Shown here piece after piece: positions 37,494 to 46,031 of a stretch of DNA of 64,000 nt. The stretch is from Acinetobacter piscicola. Lineage in GTDB: Bacteria; Pseudomonadota; Gammaproteobacteria; Pseudomonadales; Moraxellaceae. The notes beneath the pieces were generated by a model that worked only from the letters and a program-made list of their open reading frames with translations, did not search any database and was not told the origin of the DNA. The stretch covers positions 1 through 64,000 of the forward strand of contig NZ_NIFO01000011.1 in assembly GCF_002233755.1 (NCBI RefSeq), in the 5' to 3' direction. Position 1 is the first letter of the stretch. Every line of letters begins with the position of its first letter. The translations under genes were made by a program, and so were the position numbers.

Positions 37494-38744
37494 AAAATGG
37501 CAAAATTCATTTAAACTTTCATCATCAAATGCGACCTGCCCTTGTACATCACAACTCATATATAAGTCTTTATAAGAAAGTACATAAAAGTCCGTACATT
37601 TTCGAATCACAATCGGGTTCATATCTAAAGATAAAGCATCATCTTGCTTAAATAGCTTGGTCACACGGCGGTCATTCATACAAATCAAATAGGTTTGTTT
37701 TTTAATTTCAACCTGTGCCAAGCCACTATTTTCAATATGCAATGGGATAATGTATTTTCCATTCACATCAATGACTTGTTGATCATAACTTTCTAACTTT
37801 TGCGTAATCACATTAAAAACTAAGATATTTCCATAATAGTCTTTGAGTTGATTTTTATCTTCAAAAGCAAAGTTAACTTGAATACCTAATTTCTGTAAAT
37901 CTTGTTCATCCACGCGTTTATTGGTCAATAAAATTCGGGTAATAGTCTGCTTTAAACTGGCATCAAAAAAGGTACTATCCAGTTGAATATCAATCCCTTT
38001 CAGTATTTTTCCAAGTGCCTCGTTATGTGTTCCAAGCAAATGCGCAATCACACTACGATAGTAGAATTTACTGTTTTTCTTTACCTCACGAATTTGCTTA
38101 TAAAAATAAGTTTGCTCATAAGGACGTTCAATAAAATCATGTAATAAAGCGGAGTTAGCTAAAACTGCAATTGCATCATGTCCTGTATAAGGCAAATGCA
38201 AAGTATGTAATTGGGGAATCAATGGCTTAATTTTTAAATAATGTTCTTTGTCATTTTCAAAATAAGGATCATAAACAATAATATATTCACAATCTGCAAC
38301 GATATCCTGCGCCTGAATACGCATCTCTGCATTCAGTTCAGCATCATAAAAATCGGTATAGCGTTTATCTTCAACCTCAGTAGGATCGATCGAATACTGA
38401 GGAACCATTGCCACGACACGATTCATTTGCAAAGATTTAGCGTATTTAATGGCAGCATAACCACCCATTGAACCGCCATAGCCCACAATATTTTTAAATT
38501 GAGTTAAGATCGGCTGTAGCTGTTCTAGCAATCCAGCCATACTCGCAGCAGGAAACCATGACTTTTGTTTTGGCATAATACCAACCACAGCGTAGTCATA
38601 TTTCATCAATGACTTTTCAGCATTGATCGAAAGCCCTTTGGCACGCGTGATCAAATCACCAAATGAGAGAACTAAAGTATTTGAATTGCCTTGTAAATAG
38701 ATCGCTCTAATATGATCATCTTCAAAAATTATTTGCTTATCCAT
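37482..38744 (-). CDS. Alpha/beta hydrolase-like protein with an unknown C-terminal domain
   Basis: About 420 residues from MDKQII (ATG at 38744; an ATG three codons earlier is possible). Residues 1-210 look like an alpha/beta hydrolase: the nucleophile elbow IVGYGGSMGGYAA with Ser at its centre, an Asp near VYDPYFENDK, and LPYTGHDAIAVL with a candidate catalytic His. Residues 210-420 contain a helical part and a beta-rich end of no known family. There is no signal peptide, so it is cytoplasmic. The substrate is unknown; an esterase or acyl-transfer role is possible. Confidence 0.65.
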   Translation of the reverse strand: MDKQIIFEDDHIRAIYLQGNSNTLVLSFGDLITRAKGLSINAEKSLMKYDYAVVGIMPKQKSWFPAASMAGLLEQLQPILTQFKNIVGYGGSMGGYAAIKYAKSLQMNRVVAMVPQYSIDPTEVEDKRYTDFYDAELNAEMRIQAQDIVADCEYIIVYDPYFENDKEHYLKIKPLIPQLHTLHLPYTGHDAIAVLANSALLHDFIERPYEQTYFYKQIREVKKNSKFYYRSVIAHLLGTHNEALGKILKGIDIQLDSTFFDASLKQTITRILLTNKRVDEQDLQKLGIQVNFAFEDKNQLKDYYGNILVFNVITQKLESYDQQVIDVNGKYIIPLHIENSGLAQVEIKKQTYLICMNDRRVTKLFKQDDALSLDMNPIVIRKCTDFYVLSYKDLYMSCDVQGQVAFDDESLNEFCHFKIS

Positions 38745-38864
38745 TCGCAACACCGAGCTTAGGCTCTCTGATTTTAGCTAAAATTAAATAAACAGACGAC
38801 TTGCCTATTCATTGCATCAAGTGTCATATTTTATAGAATCTAAGCAGATTAAAAAGCGCAAAAT

Positions 38865-39644
38865 ATGACACATTCCTTACATCCTGCTGCTCAAAAAGGT
38901 TTCAGTTCTGCCGCTGAACTTTATCAACAAGCGCGTCCCGATTATCCACAAGACGTGGTCAACTGGCTCAAAGAAGATTTAGAACTCAATGCCCATTCCA
39001 ATGTCGTTGACTTGGGCGCGGGTACTGGAAAATTCCTACCTTATTTAAAACAAATTACGCCACATATCACAGCTGTCGAACCTGTCACAGAAATGTTGGA
39101 ACAATTGAAAATAGTACATCCTGACGTACAAACAGTACAAGCCAAGAGTGACCAAATTCCACTAAATTCCGCAAGTATTGATGCAGTTCTATGCGCCCAA
39201 TCTTTCCACTGGTTTGCCAACATTGAAACCTTGAATGAAATCCATCAAATCTTAAAACCAAATGGACATTTAGGACTGATTTGGAATCAAAGAGATGAGC
39301 AGACCGATTGGGTCAAAGCATTGACCAATGTGCTCTTACCGATTGAAGGAGACACTCCTCGTTATCACAGTGGACAATGGAAACAGGTCTTTGAAAACCA
39401 ATTCTTGTTCCAACTGGAAAACACTCAGATTTTCTCACAAGTACAAACAGGTACAGTAGAAAATGTGGTGAGTAAACGATTCCTTTCGATCAGTTTTATT
39501 GCTGCGCTGCCTGAAACTGAACAGCTCAAATTAAAACAGCAGTTTGAACAGATTATTTTTGAATATACTGGCAAACGACCTCAAGATGAAATTGACTTTC
39601 CTTATGTCACCTATGCATACAACTTTAAAAAGTTAGAACCTTAA
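38865..39644 (+). CDS. Class I SAM-dependent methyltransferase
   Basis: 259 residues with a Methyltransf_11-type fold. Motif I is VVDLGAGTGKFLPYL, the acidic SAM ribose contact is ITAVEPVTEML, and IDAVLCAQSFHWF with the LKPNGHLGLIWNQRD strand completes the core. The FHWF form is typical of the trans-aconitate/YcgJ-like group of small-molecule methyltransferases. The substrate is unknown. It has no signal peptide and appears monocistronic, with a short spacer to the next lipoprotein gene (19 bases), so read-through is likely. Confidence 0.85.
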   Translation: MTHSLHPAAQKGFSSAAELYQQARPDYPQDVVNWLKEDLELNAHSNVVDLGAGTGKFLPYLKQITPHITAVEPVTEMLEQLKIVHPDVQTVQAKSDQIPLNSASIDAVLCAQSFHWFANIETLNEIHQILKPNGHLGLIWNQRDEQTDWVKALTNVLLPIEGDTPRYHSGQWKQVFENQFLFQLENTQIFSQVQTGTVENVVSKRFLSISFIAALPETEQLKLKQQFEQIIFEYTGKRPQDEIDFPYVTYAYNFKKLEP

Positions 39645-39663
39645 CCCATAATTTGAAAGCGAT

Positions 39664-40245
39664 ATGGTGAATAATATGATCAATCCATTTTTCCGCCCAA
39701 TACTCCTCTCTGGATTGTTGGCTACACTTATTTTGACTACGGCTTGTACACCAAAAAATGATGTGCAACAAAATAATGATTCAGAAACAAAAAATACTTC
39801 ACAAGAAGTGATGGATCAACTGAAAACCAAGCCCATTAAAGCATTTCCAAACACTCCAGATGATGCTCATGACATTGCCGTATTGGAAGAATATCAGCAA
39901 AAGTTGGCTGAGAATAACAATGCGCTTGAAGCTGATTTAAAGAAACGTAGCGTTGAGGGTAATTTAACAGCCGAAATTAATCATCAACTTAAACGAGATG
40001 GTATTGAGTCGGCATTAACCATGTTAAAAGAATTGGATTTAAAAACTGAACAAGGTCGCTATATTCAAGGTTTGTATTATCAATACTGGGAAAACCAAGC
40101 CAAAATCTATGATGAGAAAAAACCATCGACTACACCGACCACCCCTGAGCGAGATCATCCGAGTGATACTTTAAAAGGGATGGGCGATATGCTCACTGCG
40201 GATGAGCAGCTTGAGCATTGGAAAGGGACTCAGCCGAAAAAATAA
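39664..40245 (+). CDS. Hypothetical lipoprotein
   Basis: 193 residues; a lipoprotein signal peptide ends in lipobox LTTAC. The mature part is charged and mostly helical (DAHDIAVLEEYQQKLAENNN, LKRDGIESALTMLKEL), ending in a Pro/Thr-rich stretch and DEQLEHWKG. No family is recognised. GTG-ATG pairs at the start leave 39664 or 39676 open. It follows the methyltransferase closely and is closed by a bidirectional hairpin. Confidence 0.65.
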   Translation: MVNNMINPFFRPILLSGLLATLILTTACTPKNDVQQNNDSETKNTSQEVMDQLKTKPIKAFPNTPDDAHDIAVLEEYQQKLAENNNALEADLKKRSVEGNLTAEINHQLKRDGIESALTMLKELDLKTEQGRYIQGLYYQYWENQAKIYDEKKPSTTPTTPERDHPSDTLKGMGDMLTADEQLEHWKGTQPKK

Positions 40246-40280
40246 TTTTAGCGGATTCATCTTTTATACATTCCAAATAA

Positions 40281-40308
40281 AAAAGTACCTGATCAGCAAG
40301 GTACTTTT
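40281..40308. terminator. Bidirectional terminator
   Basis: AAAAGTACCT and AGGTACTTTT with an 8-base loop lie between two convergent genes, with A and T runs on the two sides. Confidence 0.8.
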
Positions 40309-40331
40309 CACATTCACAAACCGATTATTGA

Positions 40332-40736
40332 TTAAGACACACGTATACGACATAACCATTTTTGATCAGGTTCTTTAGATGATTCCCAAGCACGAACATG
40401 AACCAATTGAATATAGTCCTGTCCAGGCTTTTCAGCAGTAAAGCGGAAGGTTTTAGTTCCAGCAACACCAACTGCTTTTTCATCGGCGTGGTTTTGTAAA
40501 TATGTTTCTTCTGTTTTAAAAATTTTTAGAGGTTGTAGTAATTGCCACTGATAACCTGTACTTGGATTCTCAGGGGCATTAAATATTAATACTTCACCTA
40601 CCTTCATATTCTTTAGAGTGGGGCACTTTTGCTTTATGGTGTATTCATGTGTTTGAACAACGGGAGCTGAAGGCGCATGACAAGCACTCATTCCCAAACT
40701 CAAAAAAACCAAGCCAAAGCACACTAAACCTTTCAT
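40332..40736 (-). CDS. Chagasin-like cysteine protease inhibitor lipoprotein (I42 family)
   Basis: 134 residues with a lipobox at LGMSAC (Cys19). The three inhibitor loops of the chagasin/I42 family are recognisable: NPSTGYQW (residues 57-64), the VGVAGTKTFRF segment (family GxxG..xF), and VRAWESS where most members have RPW. Chagasin-type proteins bind papain-like proteases in the active site. A role against host or own proteases is inferred. Length and immunoglobulin-like strand spacing agree with the family. The Pro to Ala change in the third loop is a small departure. Confidence 0.82.
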   Translation of the reverse strand: MKGLVCFGLVFLSLGMSACHAPSAPVVQTHEYTIKQKCPTLKNMKVGEVLIFNAPENPSTGYQWQLLQPLKIFKTEETYLQNHADEKAVGVAGTKTFRFTAEKPGQDYIQLVHVRAWESSKEPDQKWLCRIRVS

Positions 40737-40817
40737 TTATCCACTCTTTTTGACAGTATTTGCTTATCATTTCAGCAAACACCATACCACCTTCTTATAC
40801 AAGGCTCAAATGTGAAT

Positions 40818-41393
40818 TTAGATGTTTTGCTTTTCGATCCATTGAATCGAACTCACTCGAATAAGTTTACATGCGCCATCACCGACACCATTCCAATCCA
40901 AAGCAGATTTCCAAACTAGGTTTTTATCGTTCACCTGAACCAAATCACCTTTTAAGCGTACCAAATCACCACGTTTCACTTTTTTGATGGCTTTGGCAAT
41001 ATCTGGATTAGCAGGGATAATATGCATATTACTGACTAATTGAGTGGCATATTGAGCAGGAATCGGTGGTTTTGCCATTTGCCAATTTAAATAACGATCA
41101 TACTGATTAATCGAAATTTGGCGAGCAATATCAGGTGCAGTAAATAAACCTCGTGTCACTGCATAATCAATTGGAGAAAATTTTGCCTGTTCATCATGAC
41201 TGTATTCTTTAGAACCTAAAATCCGAAACTCACCATTAAATGGCTCTAAGACGGAAATTGTTTGATGTTGATCAATAGGTGCTAAACCCTTGGCAATATT
41301 GAATTCTGGAGATAGATCAGTAAATTGAGTAGCATTGACCTGAAATGCACTCAGAATCAACGCTGCGGCATAAATAAATTTTTTGGTCATCAC
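40818..41393 (-). CDS. Secreted hypothetical protein with conserved GDGACKLIRV end
   Basis: 191 residues with a signal peptide ending FQVNA/TQ. The middle has ITISVLEPF- and DYAVTRGLF-like segments; the C-terminal third is a beta domain ending in VKRGDLVRLKGDLVQVN, WKSALDWNGVGDGACKLIRV. This end resembles a widespread small domain of unknown function seen in proteins of chromosomes and mobile elements. No catalytic motif is seen. It is probably periplasmic. The preceding chagasin-like gene is on the same strand 81 bases downstream, so the two may be transcribed together. Confidence 0.65.
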   Translation of the reverse strand: MMTKKFIYAAALILSAFQVNATQFTDLSPEFNIAKGLAPIDQHQTISVLEPFNGEFRILGSKEYSHDEQAKFSPIDYAVTRGLFTAPDIARQISINQYDRYLNWQMAKPPIPAQYATQLVSNMHIIPANPDIAKAIKKVKRGDLVRLKGDLVQVNDKNLVWKSALDWNGVGDGACKLIRVSSIQWIEKQNI

Positions 41394-41602
41394 ATGCCCT
41401 TCTCTGTTATCACTTTAAATGTAAACCTTGAACAAATCACACATCAAATAGGCTCAATATTCATGTTTATTATTAACAATACTGGATGAAATAAAAATCG
41501 AGTTTCAGTAACAAAATACAGATATTTCGTCATATTTTTGTCTTATGTTTAGTACTCACTTTCGTTAAAATCAAAGCAATAGCAAAACAACAGCCTAGAA
41601 AT

Positions 41603-42238
41603 ATGATTTATAAATTTTATCAACAACGGGTTTTTCCACATCTACTCAATCAAATCATGCAAACACCAAGTTTGATGCAAGGTCGCGCAGAATTACTCAG
41701 CAAAGTTCGTGGTGATGTGCTCGAAATTGGTTTTGGAACGGGGCTTAATCTGCCTTTTTATCAAGAAGTTGATCAAATTTATGCACTTGAACCTAATCGT
41801 GATGTTTATGATTTGGCTAAAAAACGTGTTTTAGATGCACCCTTTCATGTGCAACATATTCAAGCCAGTGCTGAAAAACTGCCCTTTGCGGACAATTCAG
41901 TGGATAGTATTGTCAGCACATGGACGCTGTGTAGTATTGCCGAATTAGGCAAAGCCCTTCAAGAAATCCATCGTGTTTTAAAGCCCAATGGTACATTGCA
42001 TTTGATTGAGCATGTGCAATATCAAGACAATAAGTTATTGAAAAAGTTACAGGATGTACTCACCCCTGTACAAAAAGTGATTGCAGATGGTTGCCACCTC
42101 AATCGAAATATTGAACTTGAGCTATTGAATGCAAATTTCAAATTTTCTGAAAAATACTATTTTGATGCCGAGGATCTTCCCAAAGTCGCTCGACGAATGT
42201 TTATGGCAAGAGCGCAAAAGGTTGAAATGACCGTCTAA
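41603..42238 (+). CDS. Class I SAM-dependent methyltransferase, METTL7-like
   Basis: 211 residues. Motif I is VLEIGFGTGLNLPFY, then IYALEPNRDVYDLAKKR, AEKLPFADNSVDSIVSTWTL and LKPNGTLHLIEHV. The CSIAELGKALQEIHRVL helix and the LIEHV strand match the METTL7-like (thiol methyltransferase) group. A short hydrophobic N-terminus (YKFYQQRVFPHLL) is not a full membrane helix. The substrate is unknown. It is followed by a MITE-like element 36 bases past its stop. Confidence 0.82.
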   Translation: MIYKFYQQRVFPHLLNQIMQTPSLMQGRAELLSKVRGDVLEIGFGTGLNLPFYQEVDQIYALEPNRDVYDLAKKRVLDAPFHVQHIQASAEKLPFADNSVDSIVSTWTLCSIAELGKALQEIHRVLKPNGTLHLIEHVQYQDNKLLKKLQDVLTPVQKVIADGCHLNRNIELELLNANFKFSEKYYFDAEDLPKVARRMFMARAQKVEMTV

Positions 42239-42274
42239 ACATAGCATTAAATCAATTTGAGCCCTTTTAGATAA

Positions 42275-42495
42275 GTAATGCTAGTCAGTTAAGAGCAATT
42301 TAGTCGTTACTCATCTAAGAATCCCCCCTAACCCTGAGCCACATATGGCGCAAGGAAAAAGAGGGGGACTATCGAGAATTTAAACTAATTTTAGATTCTC
42401 TTGCACTGCTGTGCTGCTTATCCCTCCTTTATCAAAGGTGAGGAGCATGCTCCGTAAGGGGAGGATTTTAAATGACTTAACTGATCAGCATTACC
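42275..42495. mobile_element. MITE-like element, 221 bp, with inverted ends and a decayed 9-bp target duplication
   Basis: The left end reads GTAATGCTAGTCAGTTAAG and the right end, reverse-complemented, GGTAATGCTGATCAGTTAAG. The flanks TTTAGATAA (42266-42274) and TTTGAATAA (42496-42504) agree at 7 of 9 bases. The inside has no ORF and contains C-rich/G-rich blocks (CCCCCCTAACC paired with GAGGGGGA, and TCCCTCC with GGGGAGGA). A GGTAATG end with a 9-bp duplication is the pattern of IS1-family ends, so it may be moved by such a transposase. Family assignment is inference. Confidence 0.65.
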
Positions 42496-42599
42496 TTTGA
42501 ATAAGGGGCTTTTCAATTTTTATAAAATACTGTCTAGCACTGAAACTGGTGAACCTTTTTAGACAACGAATTTCTCAAATCAATACATCCCTAGCAACC

Positions 42600-43067
42600 C
42601 TACCCCTCAAAATCGATTCGAATAGTTTCAAAGCGCACTCGCCCTTCATGAATCGCCTGAGCAATCGCTTGCTGACCTTTGGTTAAACGTGCACCACCAC
42701 TTTTAATATCGATTAACACCACTTCAATATCCTCTGCCAAGCCGTCACCATCACGAAAATCGGTGTAGCCATCAAAGACAACATAATCAATAGGATCGCC
42801 TAAAAACTTAGCATCACTGGGTAAATAGCGAAATTCAGGCATGATCGGTGCCATTTGCTCTGCCATTTTGCCTTTTAGAACTGCACGACTGGTATTTACA
42901 CTGCGCTTTTGCGCACTGGCCAACGTCTGCTGATGCTCTAGCTCTAATTCAGCAATATATTGCTCATATTCAGCTTTAATTTTGCCGTTACGTGTACTCG
43001 ACAAAACAATTGTGGTTAAAACGATGCCTATACATGCACCAATTAACATTGCCATCCAAATGGACAT
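42600..43067 (-). CDS. Membrane-anchored Holliday junction resolvase-related protein
   Basis: 155 residues: an N-terminal transmembrane helix (MAMLIGACIGIVLTTIVL), a charged coiled linker, then the Endonuc_Holl-like domain. It contains SRAVLKGKMAEQMAPIMPEF, DPIDYVVFDGYTD and EVVLIDIKSGGARLTKGQQA, where the E...D.K pattern matches a PD-(D/E)XK nuclease core. Related proteins are found in archaea and bacteria; the role is unclear. ATG at 43067 with GGAAG upstream is preferred over one eight codons earlier. It is divergent from a ParA gene. Confidence 0.75.
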   Translation of the reverse strand: MSIWMAMLIGACIGIVLTTIVLSSTRNGKIKAEYEQYIAELELEHQQTLASAQKRSVNTSRAVLKGKMAEQMAPIMPEFRYLPSDAKFLGDPIDYVVFDGYTDFRDGDGLAEDIEVVLIDIKSGGARLTKGQQAIAQAIHEGRVRFETIRIDFEG

Positions 43068-43195
43068 GCTTTTCTTCCAAAAACAACACACTGCACAATG
43101 TAAACAACTACTAGACTTTTGTCATGTGTAACCTACACATGACAAATTAATGCTAAGCTAGGGCAAACGATCACTTGCTTAAAAATTGTCTAATC

Positions 43196-43840
43196 ATGAA
43201 AACGATCCTCATTGCAAATTTGAAAGGTGGCTGCGGTAAAACAATTACAGCAATAACATTGGCTTCTGCACTTGCACAGAAAGGTTATAAAGTCGCTCTA
43301 GCCGATGCCGATACACAAAAATCAGCAATGCAATGGGTAAAACATCGTCCTGAAGATGCTGCTCGAATTCAAAGTTTAGATTGGCGACATGAGAAATCGA
43401 TAGGTGATGCACCTAAAAATTTAGATTATTTAGTGATTGATGCACCTGGCGCATTGACTGGTGAGCATGCGGAACAATTGATTAGTGAATGTCATGCTGT
43501 TGTTACCCCATTACAACCTTCATTTTTCGATATCGACAGTACCAAACGTTTTCTCAAACATATTCAAGATATTAAGAAGATACGCAAAGGCAAAGTTGCT
43601 GTACATTTAGTTGCAAACCGTATGAAACCGAATAGTGCCAGTGCTAAAGATATTCAACAGTTTTTTGATAAAATTGAGCAGAAGCCTGTCGCATGGATAT
43701 CTGAACGCAGTGCCTATGGTCAATTGGCAATGCACGGTTTAACCATTTTCGATAAAACTCAAAAGAATTTCATCTCCATTCAACAACAATGGCAGCCACT
43801 TTTAGATGCCTTAATCGATGACCCAAGCGATTGGTTTTAA
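43196..43840 (+). CDS. Orphan ParA family ATPase
   Basis: 214 residues. The deviant Walker A motif is NLKGGCGKTITA, Walker A' includes VALADADTQKSA, and Walker B is YLVIDAPGAL, as in ParA/MinD/Soj ATPases. It lacks the N-terminal DNA-binding region of plasmid type Ia ParA. No parB gene lies downstream, so it may position another cargo. The longest ORF begins at 43175; ATG at 43196 (MKTILIANLKGG) is the family start. It is divergent from the membrane nuclease-like gene. Confidence 0.85.
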   Translation: MKTILIANLKGGCGKTITAITLASALAQKGYKVALADADTQKSAMQWVKHRPEDAARIQSLDWRHEKSIGDAPKNLDYLVIDAPGALTGEHAEQLISECHAVVTPLQPSFFDIDSTKRFLKHIQDIKKIRKGKVAVHLVANRMKPNSASAKDIQQFFDKIEQKPVAWISERSAYGQLAMHGLTIFDKTQKNFISIQQQWQPLLDALIDDPSDWF

Positions 43841-43944
43841 AACTGTTTTTATAAAAGATCATGTGAATGTCGCTTAGAATTTGCCACATTACATTTTTCA
43901 GTTAATATTGGGTGATTAACTCAGCATTTTATTCAGAGTAATTA

Positions 43945-45057
43945 GTGCAAGAATTTTCTTCGAACATACAACGTATCTTATTGTTTAGTTTATTATTCAT
44001 CCTGATTTTCTTGGGTTATGATATTCTAAAATACTTTATTGTTCCTGTTTTATGGGCCTGTATTATCGCCTATATGACTTGGCCAATGTATAAACGCATC
44101 TTAAGAATATTCGGAACACATCGCCCTACGCTTAGTGCATCTATTATGATTACGCTCGTCGTGTTAGTGGTTGGCGTTCCCTTAACATTTGCGATTTTTA
44201 TTTTACAACATGAAGGTCGAAACCTTTATTTTGACTTACAACGTCAATTGTCTTCTGGTCATTTAACTGTTCCAGATTTTATTCGTGAATTACCGATTAT
44301 TGGTAAAGAAATTAGCCGTACTGTTCGTGAAATAAACACAGACCCAACCAGTCTTTCCCAAAACATTGGCAATTGGATTCAGGGGCATTTAAATTACGGC
44401 AAATTGGTTCTCAATGAAATTACTAAAAATATCATTAAGCTATGTTTTGCAGTCATGTCATTGTTCTTTTTCTATCGTGATGGACAAACCATTTTAGGGC
44501 AAGTCAGTAAAGCCTTAGAAATGCTGATTGGCCCACGTATTCATCATTATTTAGACACCATTTCAGAAACGACTCGTGCTGTTGTTTATGGTGTTGGATT
44601 AACTGCTGTGGCTCAAGCTTTTCTTGCAGGCGTGAGTTATTTTGTGGCAGGCGTACCCAATCCAATGGTGTTGACCATTATCACCTTCCTCATGGCATTA
44701 ATCCCCTTCGGCCCTCCTGTTGCCTATACTGCTATTTCACTGTGGCTATTTTCACAAGGTCAAACTGTGGAAGCGATTGGCGTTATGGCGTGGGGCGTTT
44801 GTATTGTCAGCACTGCGGATAATGTGATTCGTCCATTGGTGATTTCAGGTGCGACTAAGATTCCGTTCTTATTGATCATGTTCGGAGTTTTAGGGGGTTT
44901 AGCAAGTTTTGGATTGGTCGGTTTATTTATCGGCCCAGTGATCTTGGCTATTCTACTCGCCATCTGGCGTGAATGGTTGCATGAAACCTTTGATCCTGAA
45001 CCTATGCCTAAAACAACCATGGCATATGATATTGATGATGAATCAAAACAGCTTTAA
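43945..45057 (+). CDS. AI-2E family (PerM/YdiK-type) membrane transporter
   Basis: 370 residues with about eight transmembrane helices. The N-terminus (GYDILKYFIVPVLWACIIAYMTWPMY) and the late block (PNPMVLTIITFLMALIPFGP, then the DNVIRPLVISG helix and GLFIGPVILAI) are typical of the AI-2E/UPF0118 family. Some members export autoinducer-2 or act as sodium-proton exchangers; the substrate here is unknown. It uses a GTG start with a weak AGAG site. A hairpin terminator follows. The upstream ParA gene is 104 bases away. Confidence 0.87.
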   Translation: MQEFSSNIQRILLFSLLFILIFLGYDILKYFIVPVLWACIIAYMTWPMYKRILRIFGTHRPTLSASIMITLVVLVVGVPLTFAIFILQHEGRNLYFDLQRQLSSGHLTVPDFIRELPIIGKEISRTVREINTDPTSLSQNIGNWIQGHLNYGKLVLNEITKNIIKLCFAVMSLFFFYRDGQTILGQVSKALEMLIGPRIHHYLDTISETTRAVVYGVGLTAVAQAFLAGVSYFVAGVPNPMVLTIITFLMALIPFGPPVAYTAISLWLFSQGQTVEAIGVMAWGVCIVSTADNVIRPLVISGATKIPFLLIMFGVLGGLASFGLVGLFIGPVILAILLAIWREWLHETFDPEPMPKTTMAYDIDDESKQL

Positions 45058-45110
45058 AACATTAAGTTTGATGTTTTAAATGTCAGTTAATTCTCAGTTT
45101 ACTCAATTTA

Positions 45111-45146
45111 AAAACTTATCAATTCACATGAATTGGTAAGTTTTAA
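45111..45146 (+). terminator. Terminator after the AI-2E family gene
   Basis: AAAACTTATCAATTC and GAATTGGTAAGTTTT form a 15-bp stem with one G-U pair around ACAT. It is AT-rich, with T on the 3' side. Confidence 0.65.
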
Positions 45147-45277
45147 TAAAGACTTATTTTAATAAAATAAAACTTATTTAATAAACTTATACAATCAAAT
45201 ATTTAAAGCACATTGTTTCGTAGTCTAAGTTTTGTTGCAATAGACGCAATAATTTCAAAATGATTAGGATGCTTCAA

Positions 45278-45832
45278 ATGTCATCTAAACTTTTTAAAAC
45301 GTCTATATTTTGTTCTTTGTTCGCTTTAATTTCAGTGGGTTGTACTTCTAATCCAAACAATACCGAATCCTCAAAATCACCACAACAGGTTGTAGACATT
45401 CGTAGCGTCTCAGCACAAGGAATTGGCAATAAAATTGGAACTATTAGTTTTCAAGATACGGCGAAAGGTTTAAGTATCACTTCAAAATTATCGGAATTAC
45501 CTTCAGGTTTTCATGGTTTCCATATCCATGAAAAAGGCTCATGCGATCCTGCTGAAAAAGATGGAAAAATGGGGGCAGCTTTAGCAGCAGGAAGCCATTT
45601 CAATCCAAATCATACGGGACATGGCACACCAAATGAAGGACACATGGGTGATTTGCCTGTGTTGAATGTCGACTCGAATGGCAATGCCAATACCACTGTG
45701 ATCGCCCCTCGCCTTAAACTTTCAGATGTTCAAGGACTTGCCATTATGATCCATGCAGGTGGTGATAATTATTCAGATCATCCAAAACCGTTGGGCGGTG
45801 GCGGTGACCGTATTGCCTGTGGCGTTATTTAA
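45278..45832 (+). CDS. sodC: Copper/zinc superoxide dismutase, lipoprotein type
   Basis: SodC converts superoxide to peroxide and oxygen in the periplasm. The signal peptide ends in ISVGCTS, a lipobox, so it is likely lipid-anchored. Metal ligands are present: FHIHEKGSC (two His), AGSHFNP, GHGTPNEGHMGDLP (His, His, Asp) and IMIHAGGDNYSD (His), with disulfide Cys in GSC and the final IACGVI. ATG at 45278 is preferred because AGGA lies 8 bases upstream; ATGs at 45260 and 45269 are in frame. It has an unusual ALAAGSH context but no missing ligand. Confidence 0.93.
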   Translation: MSSKLFKTSIFCSLFALISVGCTSNPNNTESSKSPQQVVDIRSVSAQGIGNKIGTISFQDTAKGLSITSKLSELPSGFHGFHIHEKGSCDPAEKDGKMGAALAAGSHFNPNHTGHGTPNEGHMGDLPVLNVDSNGNANTTVIAPRLKLSDVQGLAIMIHAGGDNYSDHPKPLGGGGDRIACGVI

Positions 45833-46031
45833 TCAGTGATTGTATTGTGGATGTACTTTAAGTAGAACAACATCACTCAATATGCTTAAAACAGCGCTGA
45901 ATTGAAGGATTTATTTGATGTGGATAAGAAAAGACTTATCCACATTTTTATTTTCAAAACTGCCTATTTGCTCATTCACTTATCTATTGATCAAGCTATA
46001 ATTGGTTGATTTTTCAACCTAGAGAATCTCT

